A stretch of DNA of 38,186 bases from an uncultured Candidatus Poseidoniales archaeon (lineage in GTDB: Archaea; Thermoplasmatota; Poseidoniia; Poseidoniales; Poseidoniaceae). Location of the stretch: assembly GCA_905182125.1 (NCBI GenBank), contig CAJJAV010000004.1, forward strand, positions 1 through 38,186, read 5' to 3'. The position numbers were made by a program, and so were the translations under genes. This document shows, piece after piece, positions 28,301-35,878 of this stretch (position 1 is its first letter; every line of letters begins with the position of its first letter). The notes under the pieces are model-generated. The model worked only from the letters and a program-made list of their open reading frames with translations, ran no database searches and was not told the origin of the DNA.

Positions 28301-30434
28301 TTGCAGAGATGCAACCGAAGACCTTGACGATGACAACGATGGTATCTTTGACGATGACGACCAGTGCATGCCTGGTGATTTAGGTTGGACTTCCAATGCA
28401 TCAACTGACAACGATGCCGACGGGTGCAATGATGCGTCTGAAGACGATGATGACGACAACGACGGAGTTCCAGATAGCATCGATGCGTGCAAAGCAGGTG
28501 ATGTTGGTTGGACTTCAGTGTTCACTGGGGACCCGAATGATATCACCGATTGGGATGGCGATGGTTGCCGCGACGTAGGCGAAGACCAAGACGATGATAA
28601 TGACGGCGTCACTGACTTGAGCGATTTGTGTGCCACGTATGGCCATTGGAATTGGTCTTCAGCCAATTTCGGAGATCACGACGGTGATGGTTGCATGGAT
28701 GATCTGTGGAACAATGGATTCTTTTCTTTGGAAGAAGACTTAGATGATGACAACGACGGTGTTCCTGACGTTTCAGATAACTGCTCCCTCGGAGACCTCG
28801 GTTGGATTTCAGACCTCACCAATGACCATGACAGCGATGGCTGTCGAGATTCTACAGAAGATCGTGATGATGACGATGATGGTATCCTTGATGAGGCAGA
28901 TCAATGTCCGAAAGGCGATATTGCTTGGACGCCTTCGCCTGAAACTGATTATGATTCGGACGGTTGCATGGATGTTGGCCTTGATGAAGACGACGATAAT
29001 GACGGCGTCTCAGACACCAACGACCTTTGCGCGAAGGGTCGTCTCGATTGGACTTCAACAGAAGCCACAGACCATGATAAGGATGGCTGTCACGATGAGT
29101 TTGAAGATCTTGATGATGACAATGACTCCATCCCTGATTTGGAAGATAACTGCTCCAAAAGCACACCTATGGGGTGGATTTCCTCGATTTATTTGGATTA
29201 TGATGGCGACGGCTGTTATGACTCTGGAGAAGACCTCGATGACGATAACGATCTTATTCTTGACCAAGTCGATTCATGCAAGCTCGGTAACACCAATTGG
29301 ACTTCAACCACCTTGAACGATTACGACCAAGACGGATGCAAGGATACCACAGAAGATTACGATGACGATAATGATGGTAAGCCAGACATCTTCGATGATT
29401 GTTCAATTGGAGAAACCGGTTGGGTCTCGAAAAAAGTCACCGACCATGATGGTGACGGATGCAGGGATCTTAACGAAGACTTGGATGATGATAATGACGG
29501 GAAGAGTGACCTCACTGATACATGCCCCCTCGGATCCCCAAATTGGGTTTCCTCCATCACAACAGATCGGGACGATGACGGCTGTCGAGATTCTTCAGAA
29601 GATCTTGATGATGACAACGACGGCGTTGAAGATGGGTTTGATGATTGCCCGGTCGGGGACGTCAATTGGGTCTCTTCTGCAACAACTGATTATGACGAAG
29701 ATGGGTGTCAAGATGGTTTAGAAGATCTTGACGATGACAATGACAACATGCTTGACCTTGTCGATGAGTGTCCGAAAGGGGATCTCAATTGGATCTCGAG
29801 CCCAATGACCGATTATGACGCTGATGGGTGCCAAGATGCCCTAGAGGACCTCGATGATGATGGAGACCTTGTCCCTGATACACTCGACTTCTGTGCAACA
29901 GGCGACCTCAACTGGGTCTCCAATCTTGCCACCGATTTTGATGCAGATGGTTGCAATGACCAACTTGAAGACATGGATGATGACAACGATGGAGTCAAGG
30001 ATTCAGACGATACCTGCGACAAAGGTGTGAAAGACTGGATTTCAGAACCTGTCCTTGATTACGATGAGGATGGATGCCGCGATTCAGATGAAGATCTCGA
30101 TGATGATAATGATGGCTTGACTGATCTTCTTGATTCATGCCAGAAGGGTGATTTGGATTGGACCTCGGGAAACCAAACGGATTCAGATGCTGATGGCTGT
30201 CAGGATCTCACCGAAGATACGGATTACAGCATTCCGATTCAGGAAGGAGAGAATCAGGTCGATTGCAATCCATTTATCACCACATGTGACGAGTCGGCTA
30301 CAGACAATGAATCTGACACGAAGTCAGATGTTTCTGAAACCAAGGTGCAGAGCATGATCGTTGGCTTGTTAGCAATGGCCGTGGTTCCAACCGTCTTGGG
30401 TGGCCTGCTCATCGCTTACCGTGTTCGTTGGTAG
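25308..30434 (+). CDS. Giant surface protein of thrombospondin type 3-like Ca2+-binding repeats
   Basis: About 1700 aa. It starts at TTG 25308 (GGTGA 4 bases before) or ATG 25362. A signal helix (VFMSLILLILGSVSVAV) is followed by about 1580 residues of 38 repeats of about 41-42 aa, and a C-terminal membrane helix ending in YRVRW. The common unit reads D-x-D-x-D-G-C-x-D, x2-E-D-x-D-D-D-N-D-G, x2-D-x2-D-x-C-x2-G-x3-W-x-S. The Asp ladders are EF-loop-like Ca2+ sites as in thrombospondin type 3 (TSP3), and each unit carries two cysteines. Thirty-six units have the Trp linker in place of the normal TSP3 N/P spacer; two (about 27000-27090 and 27600-27720) are closer to canonical TSP3 with GDVC and GDAC. 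It is probably a stiff, Ca2+-dependent stalk anchored in the membrane. No catalytic domain is seen. Confidence 0.9.
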   Translation: MLQIVIRKDKKTTPLPSVMVGGLVRARAAVFMSLILLILGSVSVAVQPLPITMDDSFLLFNSGARSDSDGDNVSDGDDRCPTGATGWNSTPATDYDSDGCRDSDEDDDDDDDGLDDGDDDCPVGVLGWTSSSSTDHDGDGCRDNTSEDTDDDNDTITDVDDSCPMGQIDWIPTSSTDYDSDGCKDDHPEDTDDDSDNRPDPFDDCQTGDMGWLSSAATDHDSDGCQDILEDEDDDNDDVDDGDDACPKGSIAWNSNSASDHDGDGCEDAGEDPDDDNDGIVDGNDDCRDGDMGWTPSPSTDYDSDGCQDSNEDLDDDNDGVDDLDDTCVLGNLNWNSNAATDNDGDGCRDSTEDSDDDNDGLMDGADNCSDGDVGWSPGPSTDYDSDGCQDDGEDTDDDNDDVRDEDDECQKGEMGWLSTPSTDYDSDGCQDGSEDGDRDGDGVLDAADTCPKGLLSWISSSTTDNDGDGCQDIGEDGDDDNDGILDGNDQCPAGDVGWSPGSATDYDSDGCRDAGEDSDDDNDGVEDTSDLCAKGLLSWISTPVNDIDGDGCNDAAEDSDDDNDGTADSSDNCPVDANEAQDNYDFDSMGDVCDPDDDNDGIIDVDDQCPQGNQPWTSSSSNDYDSDGCHDTIEDSDDDNDGVNDGSDTCPKGELSWTSNSGTDNDGDGCKDASSEDGDDDNDGILDGDDNCPRGDVGWSPGALTDYDSDGCQDSAEDTDDDDDGVSDGSDSCPKGNLGWISTSTTDSDGDGCQDSTGEDTDDDNDGIADGTDNCRFVWNPTQTDYDGDNQGDACDSDDDDDGISDWNDRCPRNPSEKNWISSVANDHDGDGCKDSTSEDTDDDNDGISDTLDDCTPGDIGWVSNPTTDYDGDGCQDSVEDADDDNDGVIDLNDNCPKGEMGWTPTLANDYDSDGCRDNTEDPDDDNDGVFDNVDVCVRGDIGWVSSGATDYDSDGCQDSQEDLDDDNDGVADVNDDCRLGELGWISTALNDYDSDGCRDATEDLDDDNDGIFDDDDQCMPGDLGWTSNASTDNDADGCNDASEDDDDDNDGVPDSIDACKAGDVGWTSVFTGDPNDITDWDGDGCRDVGEDQDDDNDGVTDLSDLCATYGHWNWSSANFGDHDGDGCMDDLWNNGFFSLEEDLDDDNDGVPDVSDNCSLGDLGWISDLTNDHDSDGCRDSTEDRDDDDDGILDEADQCPKGDIAWTPSPETDYDSDGCMDVGLDEDDDNDGVSDTNDLCAKGRLDWTSTEATDHDKDGCHDEFEDLDDDNDSIPDLEDNCSKSTPMGWISSIYLDYDGDGCYDSGEDLDDDNDLILDQVDSCKLGNTNWTSTTLNDYDQDGCKDTTEDYDDDNDGKPDIFDDCSIGETGWVSKKVTDHDGDGCRDLNEDLDDDNDGKSDLTDTCPLGSPNWVSSITTDRDDDGCRDSSEDLDDDNDGVEDGFDDCPVGDVNWVSSATTDYDEDGCQDGLEDLDDDNDNMLDLVDECPKGDLNWISSPMTDYDADGCQDALEDLDDDGDLVPDTLDFCATGDLNWVSNLATDFDADGCNDQLEDMDDDNDGVKDSDDTCDKGVKDWISEPVLDYDEDGCRDSDEDLDDDNDGLTDLLDSCQKGDLDWTSGNQTDSDADGCQDLTEDTDYSIPIQEGENQVDCNPFITTCDESATDNESDTKSDVSETKVQSMIVGLLAMAVVPTVLGGLLIAYRVRW
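25497..30222 (+). repeat. Tandem 38-unit coding repeat (about 125 bp period)
   Basis: The repeat array inside the giant gene. At the DNA level it shows recurring GATGATGACAATGATGG-like cores every 120-130 bases. Units are diverged at third positions and in the linkers, so this is old duplication with some younger copies: the GDVGWSPG linker recurs before units 8, 11 and 15. Assembly collapse or expansion is possible in short-read data. Confidence 0.85.
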
Positions 30435-30482
30435 CGCTTGTGCGACCATTGTGTTGAAGAAGGACACCACCATGGCAAGACC

Positions 30483-30980
30483 ATGGACAGCATTGTGATC
30501 CTTGTCGCCTCGACCGGAAACAATGCGTCTTTAGCACAGGTCTTCGAAAAGAGTCTGAATGAGCGAAACCTGGAGGTTCATTCGATTGACCTCTGTGCAC
30601 TTGATCTTCCAATGTACACACCAGTGAATGAGGAAAAAGGAATTCCTCTGCCCGGGTTCCGAGATGCTGCTGCCAAAGTACAATCTGCCAAAGGGTTGAT
30701 TGTATGCGCTCCAGAATACAACGGTTCGATGCCCCCGGTTTTGAATAACTTCATCGCTTGGCTTTCCACAAGCACTGACAACTTCCGCGAACATTTCAAC
30801 GGTAAAACCATCGCCTTAGCCTCTCACAGTGGCGGTGGTGGACAAAACCTGATGACTTCGATGAGGATTCAATTTTCACATCTTGGGGGAAATGTCCTCG
30901 GCCGCGTAGCGGTCTTGAACAACAGCAAGCCACTGAACCAACAAACCATTGAATCTCTGGTCGAAGGGGTCTTGAGATGA
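30483..30980 (+). CDS. NADPH-dependent FMN reductase (flavodoxin-like)
   Basis: About 165 aa from ATG 30483. The flavodoxin-like fold has VASTGNNAS as phosphate loop and the hallmark PEYNGSMPP, as in ArsH/YieF-type NADPH:FMN/quinone reductases. The frame is open from TTG 30438, which would add 15 residues with a CxxC and three His (CDHCVEEGHHH); no good Shine-Dalgarno helps choose. The family form begins at the shorter start. It overlaps the pirin gene by 4 bases (ATGA). Confidence 0.87.
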   Translation: MDSIVILVASTGNNASLAQVFEKSLNERNLEVHSIDLCALDLPMYTPVNEEKGIPLPGFRDAAAKVQSAKGLIVCAPEYNGSMPPVLNNFIAWLSTSTDNFREHFNGKTIALASHSGGGGQNLMTSMRIQFSHLGGNVLGRVAVLNNSKPLNQQTIESLVEGVLR

Positions 30981-31819
30981 CCCGAAGGTCTCTGAAAAAC
31001 ACAGTGCCAACACACACTGTCTTGGAAGGTGGCGGCTTCCCAGTGCGGCGACCTGCTGCCATGGGGTCGCTGATGAGCCCCTTTCTGTTGCTCGATGAAA
31101 TGGGACCGGTTCATTGGGACCCATACGCAGCAATAGGTGCACCCGATCACCCTCACCGTGGCTTTGAAACAGTGACGTACATGATTCAAGGGGCAATGCA
31201 ACACCGTGACAGTGCAGGGAACAAGGGTGACCTCAATCCCGGCGATGTGCAGTGGATGACTGCTGGGCGAGGTATTATCCATTCAGAATTACCTCAAGAT
31301 GACTTCTATGAAACTGGTGGTACCACACATGGGTTTCAGATTTGGGTCAACCTTCCAGCGAAAGACAAGATGATGCAACCGCGCTATCAAGATATTCCAG
31401 CAGCTCAAATTCCAAGCGTTCGTTCAGAAGATGGAAAGGTATGGGCCAACGTCATCGCAGGTCAAACCATGGGCGTACAAGCTGTGATTGACACGGTGAT
31501 TCCAATCACCTACATCCACATGAAAATCGAACAAGGAGGAGCTCATGTACAATCAATCGATCCTGGCTTAAATGGTATGATCTATGTCTTTGGGGGAACC
31601 GTTCACCTCAACGGTCGAGCCGTCCAAGACGGTCAACTTGCATTGATGACGGATGGTGACGAAGTGTTGCTCGAAGCACAGGGCGAAGATGCCGAATTCT
31701 TGATTCTAGCAGGACCTGAATTGAATGAACCAATTGCGCGCTATGGACCATTTGTGATGAACACAAGAGAGGAAATCCACCAAGCGTTGCTCGATTACCA
31801 AAATGGAACATTGGCCTGA
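30977..31819 (+). CDS. Pirin family bicupin
   Basis: A 280-aa bicupin. The N-terminal cupin has the pirin metal site: His58 and His60 (DHPHRGFETVTY), then His102 and Glu104 (GIIHSE), matching H56, H58, H101 and E103 of human pirin. Bacterial and archaeal pirins may act as quercetinases or redox-sensing proteins; the substrate is unknown here. It is coupled to the FMN reductase by an ATGA overlap. Confidence 0.92.
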   Translation: MTRRSLKNTVPTHTVLEGGGFPVRRPAAMGSLMSPFLLLDEMGPVHWDPYAAIGAPDHPHRGFETVTYMIQGAMQHRDSAGNKGDLNPGDVQWMTAGRGIIHSELPQDDFYETGGTTHGFQIWVNLPAKDKMMQPRYQDIPAAQIPSVRSEDGKVWANVIAGQTMGVQAVIDTVIPITYIHMKIEQGGAHVQSIDPGLNGMIYVFGGTVHLNGRAVQDGQLALMTDGDEVLLEAQGEDAEFLILAGPELNEPIARYGPFVMNTREEIHQALLDYQNGTLA

Positions 31820-31843
31820 TTCAACCACAACAGGACACCACCC

Positions 31844-31850
31844 TTTTTTT
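31844..31850 (+). terminator. Oligo-T terminator after pirin gene
   Basis: A run of seven T lies 25 bases downstream of the pirin stop and 20 bases before the next gene. Archaeal intrinsic termination uses such T tracts without a hairpin, so it may separate the FMN-reductase/pirin unit from the exporter gene. Confidence 0.4.
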
Positions 31851-31869
31851 CAAATACTGCAACCAACCA

Positions 31870-32490
31870 ATGTGCTCTATGTCCGGGGAGGCGCTCATCT
31901 ACATTCTCGTCCTTTTGGTCGTTGGATGCTCGACTCCAGGGCCCAATAACCTCACATGCACCGTTCATGCCTCTGTTCACGGTAAAAGAGCAAACATCCC
32001 TCTCGTTATAGGGATGGGGCTCGGGTTTTTCATGGTCCACGTACTGTGCGGATTAGCGGTAAATTCATTTGATGCAGATGGAAAAGTACGGCTTTATCTC
32101 GATGCAGTTGGCACACTCTTCATGTTCCTTATCGCTGGAAGTGTGATCTTTCTTGCTCGTTCAGAGCGGTTCCTTTCCTTCCCGGATACCCTTCCCAAAT
32201 TGGGATTTAAAACCGGCTTATTGATGCAATTTGTGAATGGAAAGGAATGGGCCATGGTGTTCATGGTGATGTCTAAATTCTTGGATGACTTTGGTGGCGG
32301 CATCTCGGGTGTTTTCCTCATCGCCTCAATAACAGTGCCTGGTGGTGTTTTTGCAATGTACCTCTGGACCCGTCTTGGTGAAGGAATCAAGCACCGTTTT
32401 GAAGAAACCAATCAAATGCAAGGGGTCTTGACCTTCTTGGGCCTGCTCTTGTTTATCGTGAGCCTTTTGCTTGCAATTTCAGCATTATGA
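31870..32490 (+). CDS. LysE/RhtB family amino-acid exporter
   Basis: A 206-aa protein with about six membrane helices. The family signature TPGPNNL lies in the first helix (residues about 22-28), followed by the conserved GMGLGFF helix and the LMQFVNGKEW segment. It exports amino acids or analogues; the substrate is not readable. ATG 31870 or ATG 31879 may be used. The 3' end overlaps the convergent HTH_10 regulator gene by 6 bases. Confidence 0.87.
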   Translation: MCSMSGEALIYILVLLVVGCSTPGPNNLTCTVHASVHGKRANIPLVIGMGLGFFMVHVLCGLAVNSFDADGKVRLYLDAVGTLFMFLIAGSVIFLARSERFLSFPDTLPKLGFKTGLLMQFVNGKEWAMVFMVMSKFLDDFGGGISGVFLIASITVPGGVFAMYLWTRLGEGIKHRFEETNQMQGVLTFLGLLLFIVSLLLAISAL

Positions 32491-33162
32491 AAGATTGGTT
32501 TGTTTCGACCATGATTCAATGATGTTGCCCTCTGCCATCTGCAAGTGTTCGCCAACAGTTCCCTGGCGAATGCCGAGTGCATCAGCAATCATTTTCTGTG
32601 TGCATCGTCGTGGCGTTGCGTAGTAACCCATGTCCACGGCCATACGCATCACATCGTGGCGTCGGCGAGGAAGTTTTGGAGCACTGATCCAATCCGCTTT
32701 GATGTTCTTTGAAATTCGCAAGTCAATCTGTGTTGGAAACAACTTCAAGACCGCGTCACGGAGCAACTTAAGACCATCAGAGGTCCCCTGAACAGTCATG
32801 AACAACCCTCTGCTTCTCGAAAGAGAGGTTGGGGGTACAGTCCAACAATTAGGGGTACGTTCGACGATTTGCATCGTTGGCCCAGGGGTAAAAGCCCTGA
32901 GAAAGGCAACGCCATCAGACTTCAGAAAAACACCTTCGACAATAAAACTCTCACTGAGTTCATCCAAGTTGTCAAACACTGTTTCAGAGTCATATTCTAC
33001 GCGATAAATACCGTATGGCATGCCATTTTTAAGACCCACATTGGTGATCAATTCAGTCTTTGAGAATTTCTCCAAAACTTTCACACCAGGCAAATGTCGT
33101 GCATGTTCAGGAGCAACTTGAATTTGGAAATAGCGTAGGTTGTGCTCCTCTTTGCCCTCCAT
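32485..33162 (-). CDS. HTH_10 (Bat-like) transcriptional regulator
   Basis: About 225 aa. The C-terminal HTH_10 domain (about residues 165-220) has LPRRRHDVMRMAVDMGYYAT and PRR, then IADALGIRQGTVGEHLQMAE, the bacterio-opsin-activator-type helix-turn-helix. The N-terminal part is a sensor-like domain of strands without a recognised ligand site, as in other archaeal HTH_10 proteins. The start is ATG 33162, 5 bases after AGGAAG; ATG 33186 has no site. It is divergent from the MscS gene, so it could regulate that gene or itself. Confidence 0.87.
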   Translation of the reverse strand: MEGKEEHNLRYFQIQVAPEHARHLPGVKVLEKFSKTELITNVGLKNGMPYGIYRVEYDSETVFDNLDELSESFIVEGVFLKSDGVAFLRAFTPGPTMQIVERTPNCWTVPPTSLSRSRGLFMTVQGTSDGLKLLRDAVLKLFPTQIDLRISKNIKADWISAPKLPRRRHDVMRMAVDMGYYATPRRCTQKMIADALGIRQGTVGEHLQMAEGNIIESWSKQTNLS

Positions 33163-33317
33163 ATTTCTTCCTAGTTTGTGGCCCATTATAGCCGTTTTGG
33201 GCGTTGAGTGTAAGGGTCTGGCAGACTAAAACGCTCCTTTCTTTTTCTTCAATCGAGGTCTCAGGTTCAGGGTCATTGCTAGAATTTCCTTTCATAATGC
33301 GTATGTACACTTGATAA

Positions 33318-33339
33318 AGACCGGCCATGAGGGCGGTCT
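33318..33339 (+). promoter_or_regulatory. Hairpin just upstream of the MscS start codon
   Basis: AGACCGGCC/GGGCGGTCT pair with one mismatch around an ATGA loop, and the hairpin ends 6 bases before ATG 33346. The right arm contains the only purine-rich ribosome-binding candidate (GAGGG 33329-33333). It could control translation, or be chance if the mRNA is leaderless from a TATA near 33312. Confidence 0.35.
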
Positions 33340-33345
33340 GTTCCC

Positions 33346-34653
33346 ATGTCGCGACTTCAAAATTCAATTGACATCATCAATGGTTTGGACACCATAGGAA
33401 AGACTGGCTTTGCCGGATTGATGATTCTTCTTTCACTTATGATCACCCGCTTTGGTGTGGTTCGGCCGTGGCGGAATTTGATTATTCGTTCCGCTGCAAA
33501 GTGGGATGACGCTTTGCTTCGACCGATGGCGGCCCGCCTCTACGTCTTTGTTTTCACGATTGGTCTTCACCTGAGCGTGAATTGGATCATAGAAAAGCCC
33601 GAAGATGTGCCGGATGATTTTGGACCATTATTTAGTGCAACCTACATTCTTTTGGCCACAACGATTCTGAGCACTGGAATCAAGCACCTTTTGCCGGTTA
33701 TTCTCATTCGGTTCAGCGATCAATCGAGTGTTACTGTCTCAGGGAGCAATCCATTGATCACCTACTTCCTTCGAGCAGTCGTGCTGTTCTTTGGTGTCAA
33801 CTTAGCACTTTCAGAATTAAAGATTGAACTCCTGGGCATCTTAGCCTCGCTTGCCGTATTCTCTCTGATTATTGGTTTGGCCGTTCAACAAACCCTCGGA
33901 AACATTGTCAACTCGTTCATGCTTGCAGTTGACCGTCCTTTCGAAGTTGGCGACCGCATTGAAGTGGAAGGCATGCTCGGGACCGTCGTTTCGATGGGTA
34001 TCCTCTCAACCAAAGTGATGGATCGGGACGAGAAATTGATTGTGATCCCGAACAACACCCTCATCTCATCCACCCTCGTAAATCACGCACGTGGCGGTGG
34101 AGACGGCGTTGCACGACGTATTTCTGTTGTCATCGACATCGGAGTCGACTATCGAGAAGGCATTGACCACGTCAAACTCACGGTTCTAAAACTTGCTCGT
34201 GACTGCCCTTACACCATTGATAACCCTGAACCTCGAGTGCTCCTTACCGAACTCGGCGACTTTTCAAAAATGTTCAGATTGTATGCTTGGGTTCAAGATT
34301 ACAGCGAAGAGTGGGTGACTCGAGATTGGTTGCTTAAGGCAGTGGACGAACGGTTCGGTGATGAAGACATCCGTATCCCATACCCGACGGTGGTTGAACT
34401 TCGTGGCGATGATGATGACGTGACGGCTGCTGAAGAGCGGCTAAAGGCAACCCGTCAGCGTGCTGCTAAATCCCAAATGCGTCGAGAAGATCGCAAATTG
34501 CGGAAGGAACGTGAGGCTGCCCGTGAAGAACTTGAAGAGATTCAAGATTCTCTTCGTGCCCCTGATATGGCTAAGGCAGAACGGACAGATCTCGAGGCTC
34601 GTGCATTGGAGCTTTCCAAGATGCTTACAATGTTCGACACTGATGATGTGTGA
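33346..34653 (+). CDS. Small-conductance mechanosensitive channel (MscS family)
   Basis: A 435-aa protein. Four or five N-terminal helices end in the pore helix (SLIIGLAVQQTLGNIVNSFM, about 175-195). The beta domain follows with DRPFEVGDRIEVEGMLGTVV, then the IVIPNNTLIS motif that defines the family. The C-terminal 90 residues are a highly charged Arg/Glu helix, probably coiled coil. It releases osmolytes on hypo-osmotic shock. Immediately after its stop comes an orphan tRNA 3' end. Confidence 0.95.
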   Translation: MSRLQNSIDIINGLDTIGKTGFAGLMILLSLMITRFGVVRPWRNLIIRSAAKWDDALLRPMAARLYVFVFTIGLHLSVNWIIEKPEDVPDDFGPLFSATYILLATTILSTGIKHLLPVILIRFSDQSSVTVSGSNPLITYFLRAVVLFFGVNLALSELKIELLGILASLAVFSLIIGLAVQQTLGNIVNSFMLAVDRPFEVGDRIEVEGMLGTVVSMGILSTKVMDRDEKLIVIPNNTLISSTLVNHARGGGDGVARRISVVIDIGVDYREGIDHVKLTVLKLARDCPYTIDNPEPRVLLTELGDFSKMFRLYAWVQDYSEEWVTRDWLLKAVDERFGDEDIRIPYPTVVELRGDDDDVTAAEERLKATRQRAAKSQMRREDRKLRKEREAAREELEEIQDSLRAPDMAKAERTDLEARALELSKMLTMFDTDDV

Positions 34654-34665
34654 TCGGAAAAGCGC

Positions 34666-34692
34666 TCACGGGTTCGAATCCCGTCTCAAGCA
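34666..34692 (+). other. Orphan tRNA 3' end (T arm plus acceptor strand)
   Basis: ACGGG-TTCGAAT-CCCGT (34668-34684) is a perfect T arm, followed by CTCAAGC and a discriminator A (34685-34692), as in the last 25 bases of a tRNA. No CCA is encoded. The required 5' strand GCTTGAG, D arm and anticodon arm are absent: upstream is the MscS coding sequence and only four of seven acceptor bases match near 34611. The acceptor differs from the tRNA-Glu nearby, so it comes from another tRNA. A relic attachment site of an integrated element or a rearrangement scar is likely. Confidence 0.6.
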
Positions 34693-35035
34693 CTTTTCGT
34701 GACGGGTCGTTTCTGTTGTTCGGCATGATTTTCAAACCTATCTCACCCTTATCATAAGGCGCTAAAAGCCGCTCTAATGGGCCCAGACCTTCGCTTCAAT
34801 CAGGTCGTGATTTGATGGGAAGATGCAGCCATTTTAGCGAATGAATTCGATGTCGGTTCATTTCGATCAGGGTATCAGAAATGAACGGTTTCACTGTCCC
34901 ATTACGGGGCGAAAACAATCAGATGTTCTGTTTAAAAAAGGCGTGTTTCGCTGCAAATTTAGCGGGCCAAGCAGGGTCGTTTCATGGTTAAAATCGGCCG
35001 AAATATGTCACGCAGTACGCATTTTAGACGGTAAG
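34693..35035. other. Non-coding stretch between tRNA fragment and tRNA-Glu
   Basis: About 343 bases without a convincing gene. It contains one strong hairpin (34856-34886) and a TCGGCCGA palindrome (34994-35001). The only ORF (34841-35086, +) runs through tRNA-Glu in antisense and has no family or ribosome-binding support. I see no integrase or terminal repeat. Confidence 0.6.
34856..34886. other. Strong hairpin in the non-coding gap
   Basis: GTTCATTTC-GAT, a six-base loop, then ATC-A-GAAATGAAC: 12 base pairs with one bulged A. It may be part of a small RNA or a processing/termination structure; nothing else in the gap supports a class. Confidence 0.5.
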
Positions 35036-35110
35036 TGCTCGGGCCGGGATTCGAACCCGGGTCGGCGGGATGAAAACCCACTATGATGGACCTGGCTACA
35101 CCACACGAGC
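35036..35110 (-). tRNA. tRNA-Glu (anticodon UUC)
   Basis: A 75-base cloverleaf on the minus strand: acceptor GCTCGTG/CCCGAGC with discriminator A, D arm GTGTAGCC..., anticodon stem GTGGG/CCCGC around the loop TTTTCAT (anticodon TTC, Glu), and T arm CCGGG-TTCGAAT-CCCGG. It resembles archaeal tRNA-Glu closely. CCA is not encoded. Acceptor pair 6-67 is a U-C mismatch. Confidence 0.93.
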
Positions 35111-35189
35111 GACAGGCAATCCACCGACCACCCCTTCATAATGATTCGCTCGCATACCTTGGCTGAATTGCCATGCTCCAGTCTGATTC

Positions 35190-35798
35190 TTAGGACTGTT
35201 CGATGGCTTCCATTTGTAACCCGTTCCACCAGTTCCACATCGACCAGACAACAGCAGCTCCAAGAAGAATGACGACGGCGAGAAGAATTTCATTGTCGAG
35301 GAACCACATCAGGACCTCGAAGGCCTGGTTCCCATAAACGCCAATCAAAATCGCCTCAAGGCCAAATCTGAGACCCCGACCGAGCAAGCCTGCTGCAATG
35401 AATGGGCGCTTATCCATTTCGCCCATCCCAGCGAGCCATCCAAACAGCTTGTATGGTATCGGAGAAAAAGCAGCAATAAAGATCCCCAATGTGCCGTAAC
35501 GCTGTGTGAGGGCCTCGATTTTTTGGACATGTGAAGGCGAGCCGAACTTGGTGATCAATGAACGTCCCCAGCGTTGACCAATCAGGTAGCCAATAAGCGA
35601 TCCAATCACGGATGATACAGTGACGACAAGCCACAACAAGAGAACAACTTCAACTTCCCCGATGTCATTGAGAAGCATTGGAATGTAGACCAAATCAGGA
35701 GGCACAGGTTGGATGATTGCTTCGCTCATCGAAACCATTGCCAAACTTGCTGGTCCAAAGACCTCAAAGGCATCCAAGATGGACTCCTTCCATGACAT
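35190..35798 (-). CDS. DedA/VTT-domain (SNARE-associated, YqaA-like) membrane protein
   Basis: A 202-aa polytopic protein. VTT-domain features: MSEAIIQPVPPDL (re-entrant, acidic-proline motif), GSLIGYLIGQRWGR, then SPIPYKLFGWLAG with the conserved F-x-P-x-P-Y-K. This family is tied to lipid scrambling or flipping and membrane homeostasis. About five helices. It is divergent from nob1 and lies downstream of the region with tRNA-Glu only in map order; they are on the same strand but tRNA-Glu is its 3' neighbour. Confidence 0.88.
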   Translation of the reverse strand: MSWKESILDAFEVFGPASLAMVSMSEAIIQPVPPDLVYIPMLLNDIGEVEVVLLLWLVVTVSSVIGSLIGYLIGQRWGRSLITKFGSPSHVQKIEALTQRYGTLGIFIAAFSPIPYKLFGWLAGMGEMDKRPFIAAGLLGRGLRFGLEAILIGVYGNQAFEVLMWFLDNEILLAVVILLGAAVVWSMWNWWNGLQMEAIEQS

Positions 35799-35878
35799 GA
35801 ACTCAACTCATTGCCCCTTGATATGAAGATGTGGGTGAGCGGTGAGTTCATGGAGTATGTTCGGGGGTCGCTTACCAC

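Noticed and set aside
25497-30222. CRISPR-like periodicity
   Set aside because: The repeats are coding, about 125 bases long, diverged, and lack constant repeats with unique spacers.
34607-34692. Complete or permuted tRNA at the MscS 3' end
   Set aside because: No GCTTGAG strand, D arm or anticodon arm upstream or within the downstream 343 bases.
34841-35086. 81-aa ORF in the non-coding gap
   Set aside because: Runs through tRNA-Glu in antisense and has no ribosome-binding site or similarity.
34654-35189. Integrated mobile element
   Set aside because: No integrase, transposase, terminal repeats or target duplication seen; only the tRNA 3' scar supports it.
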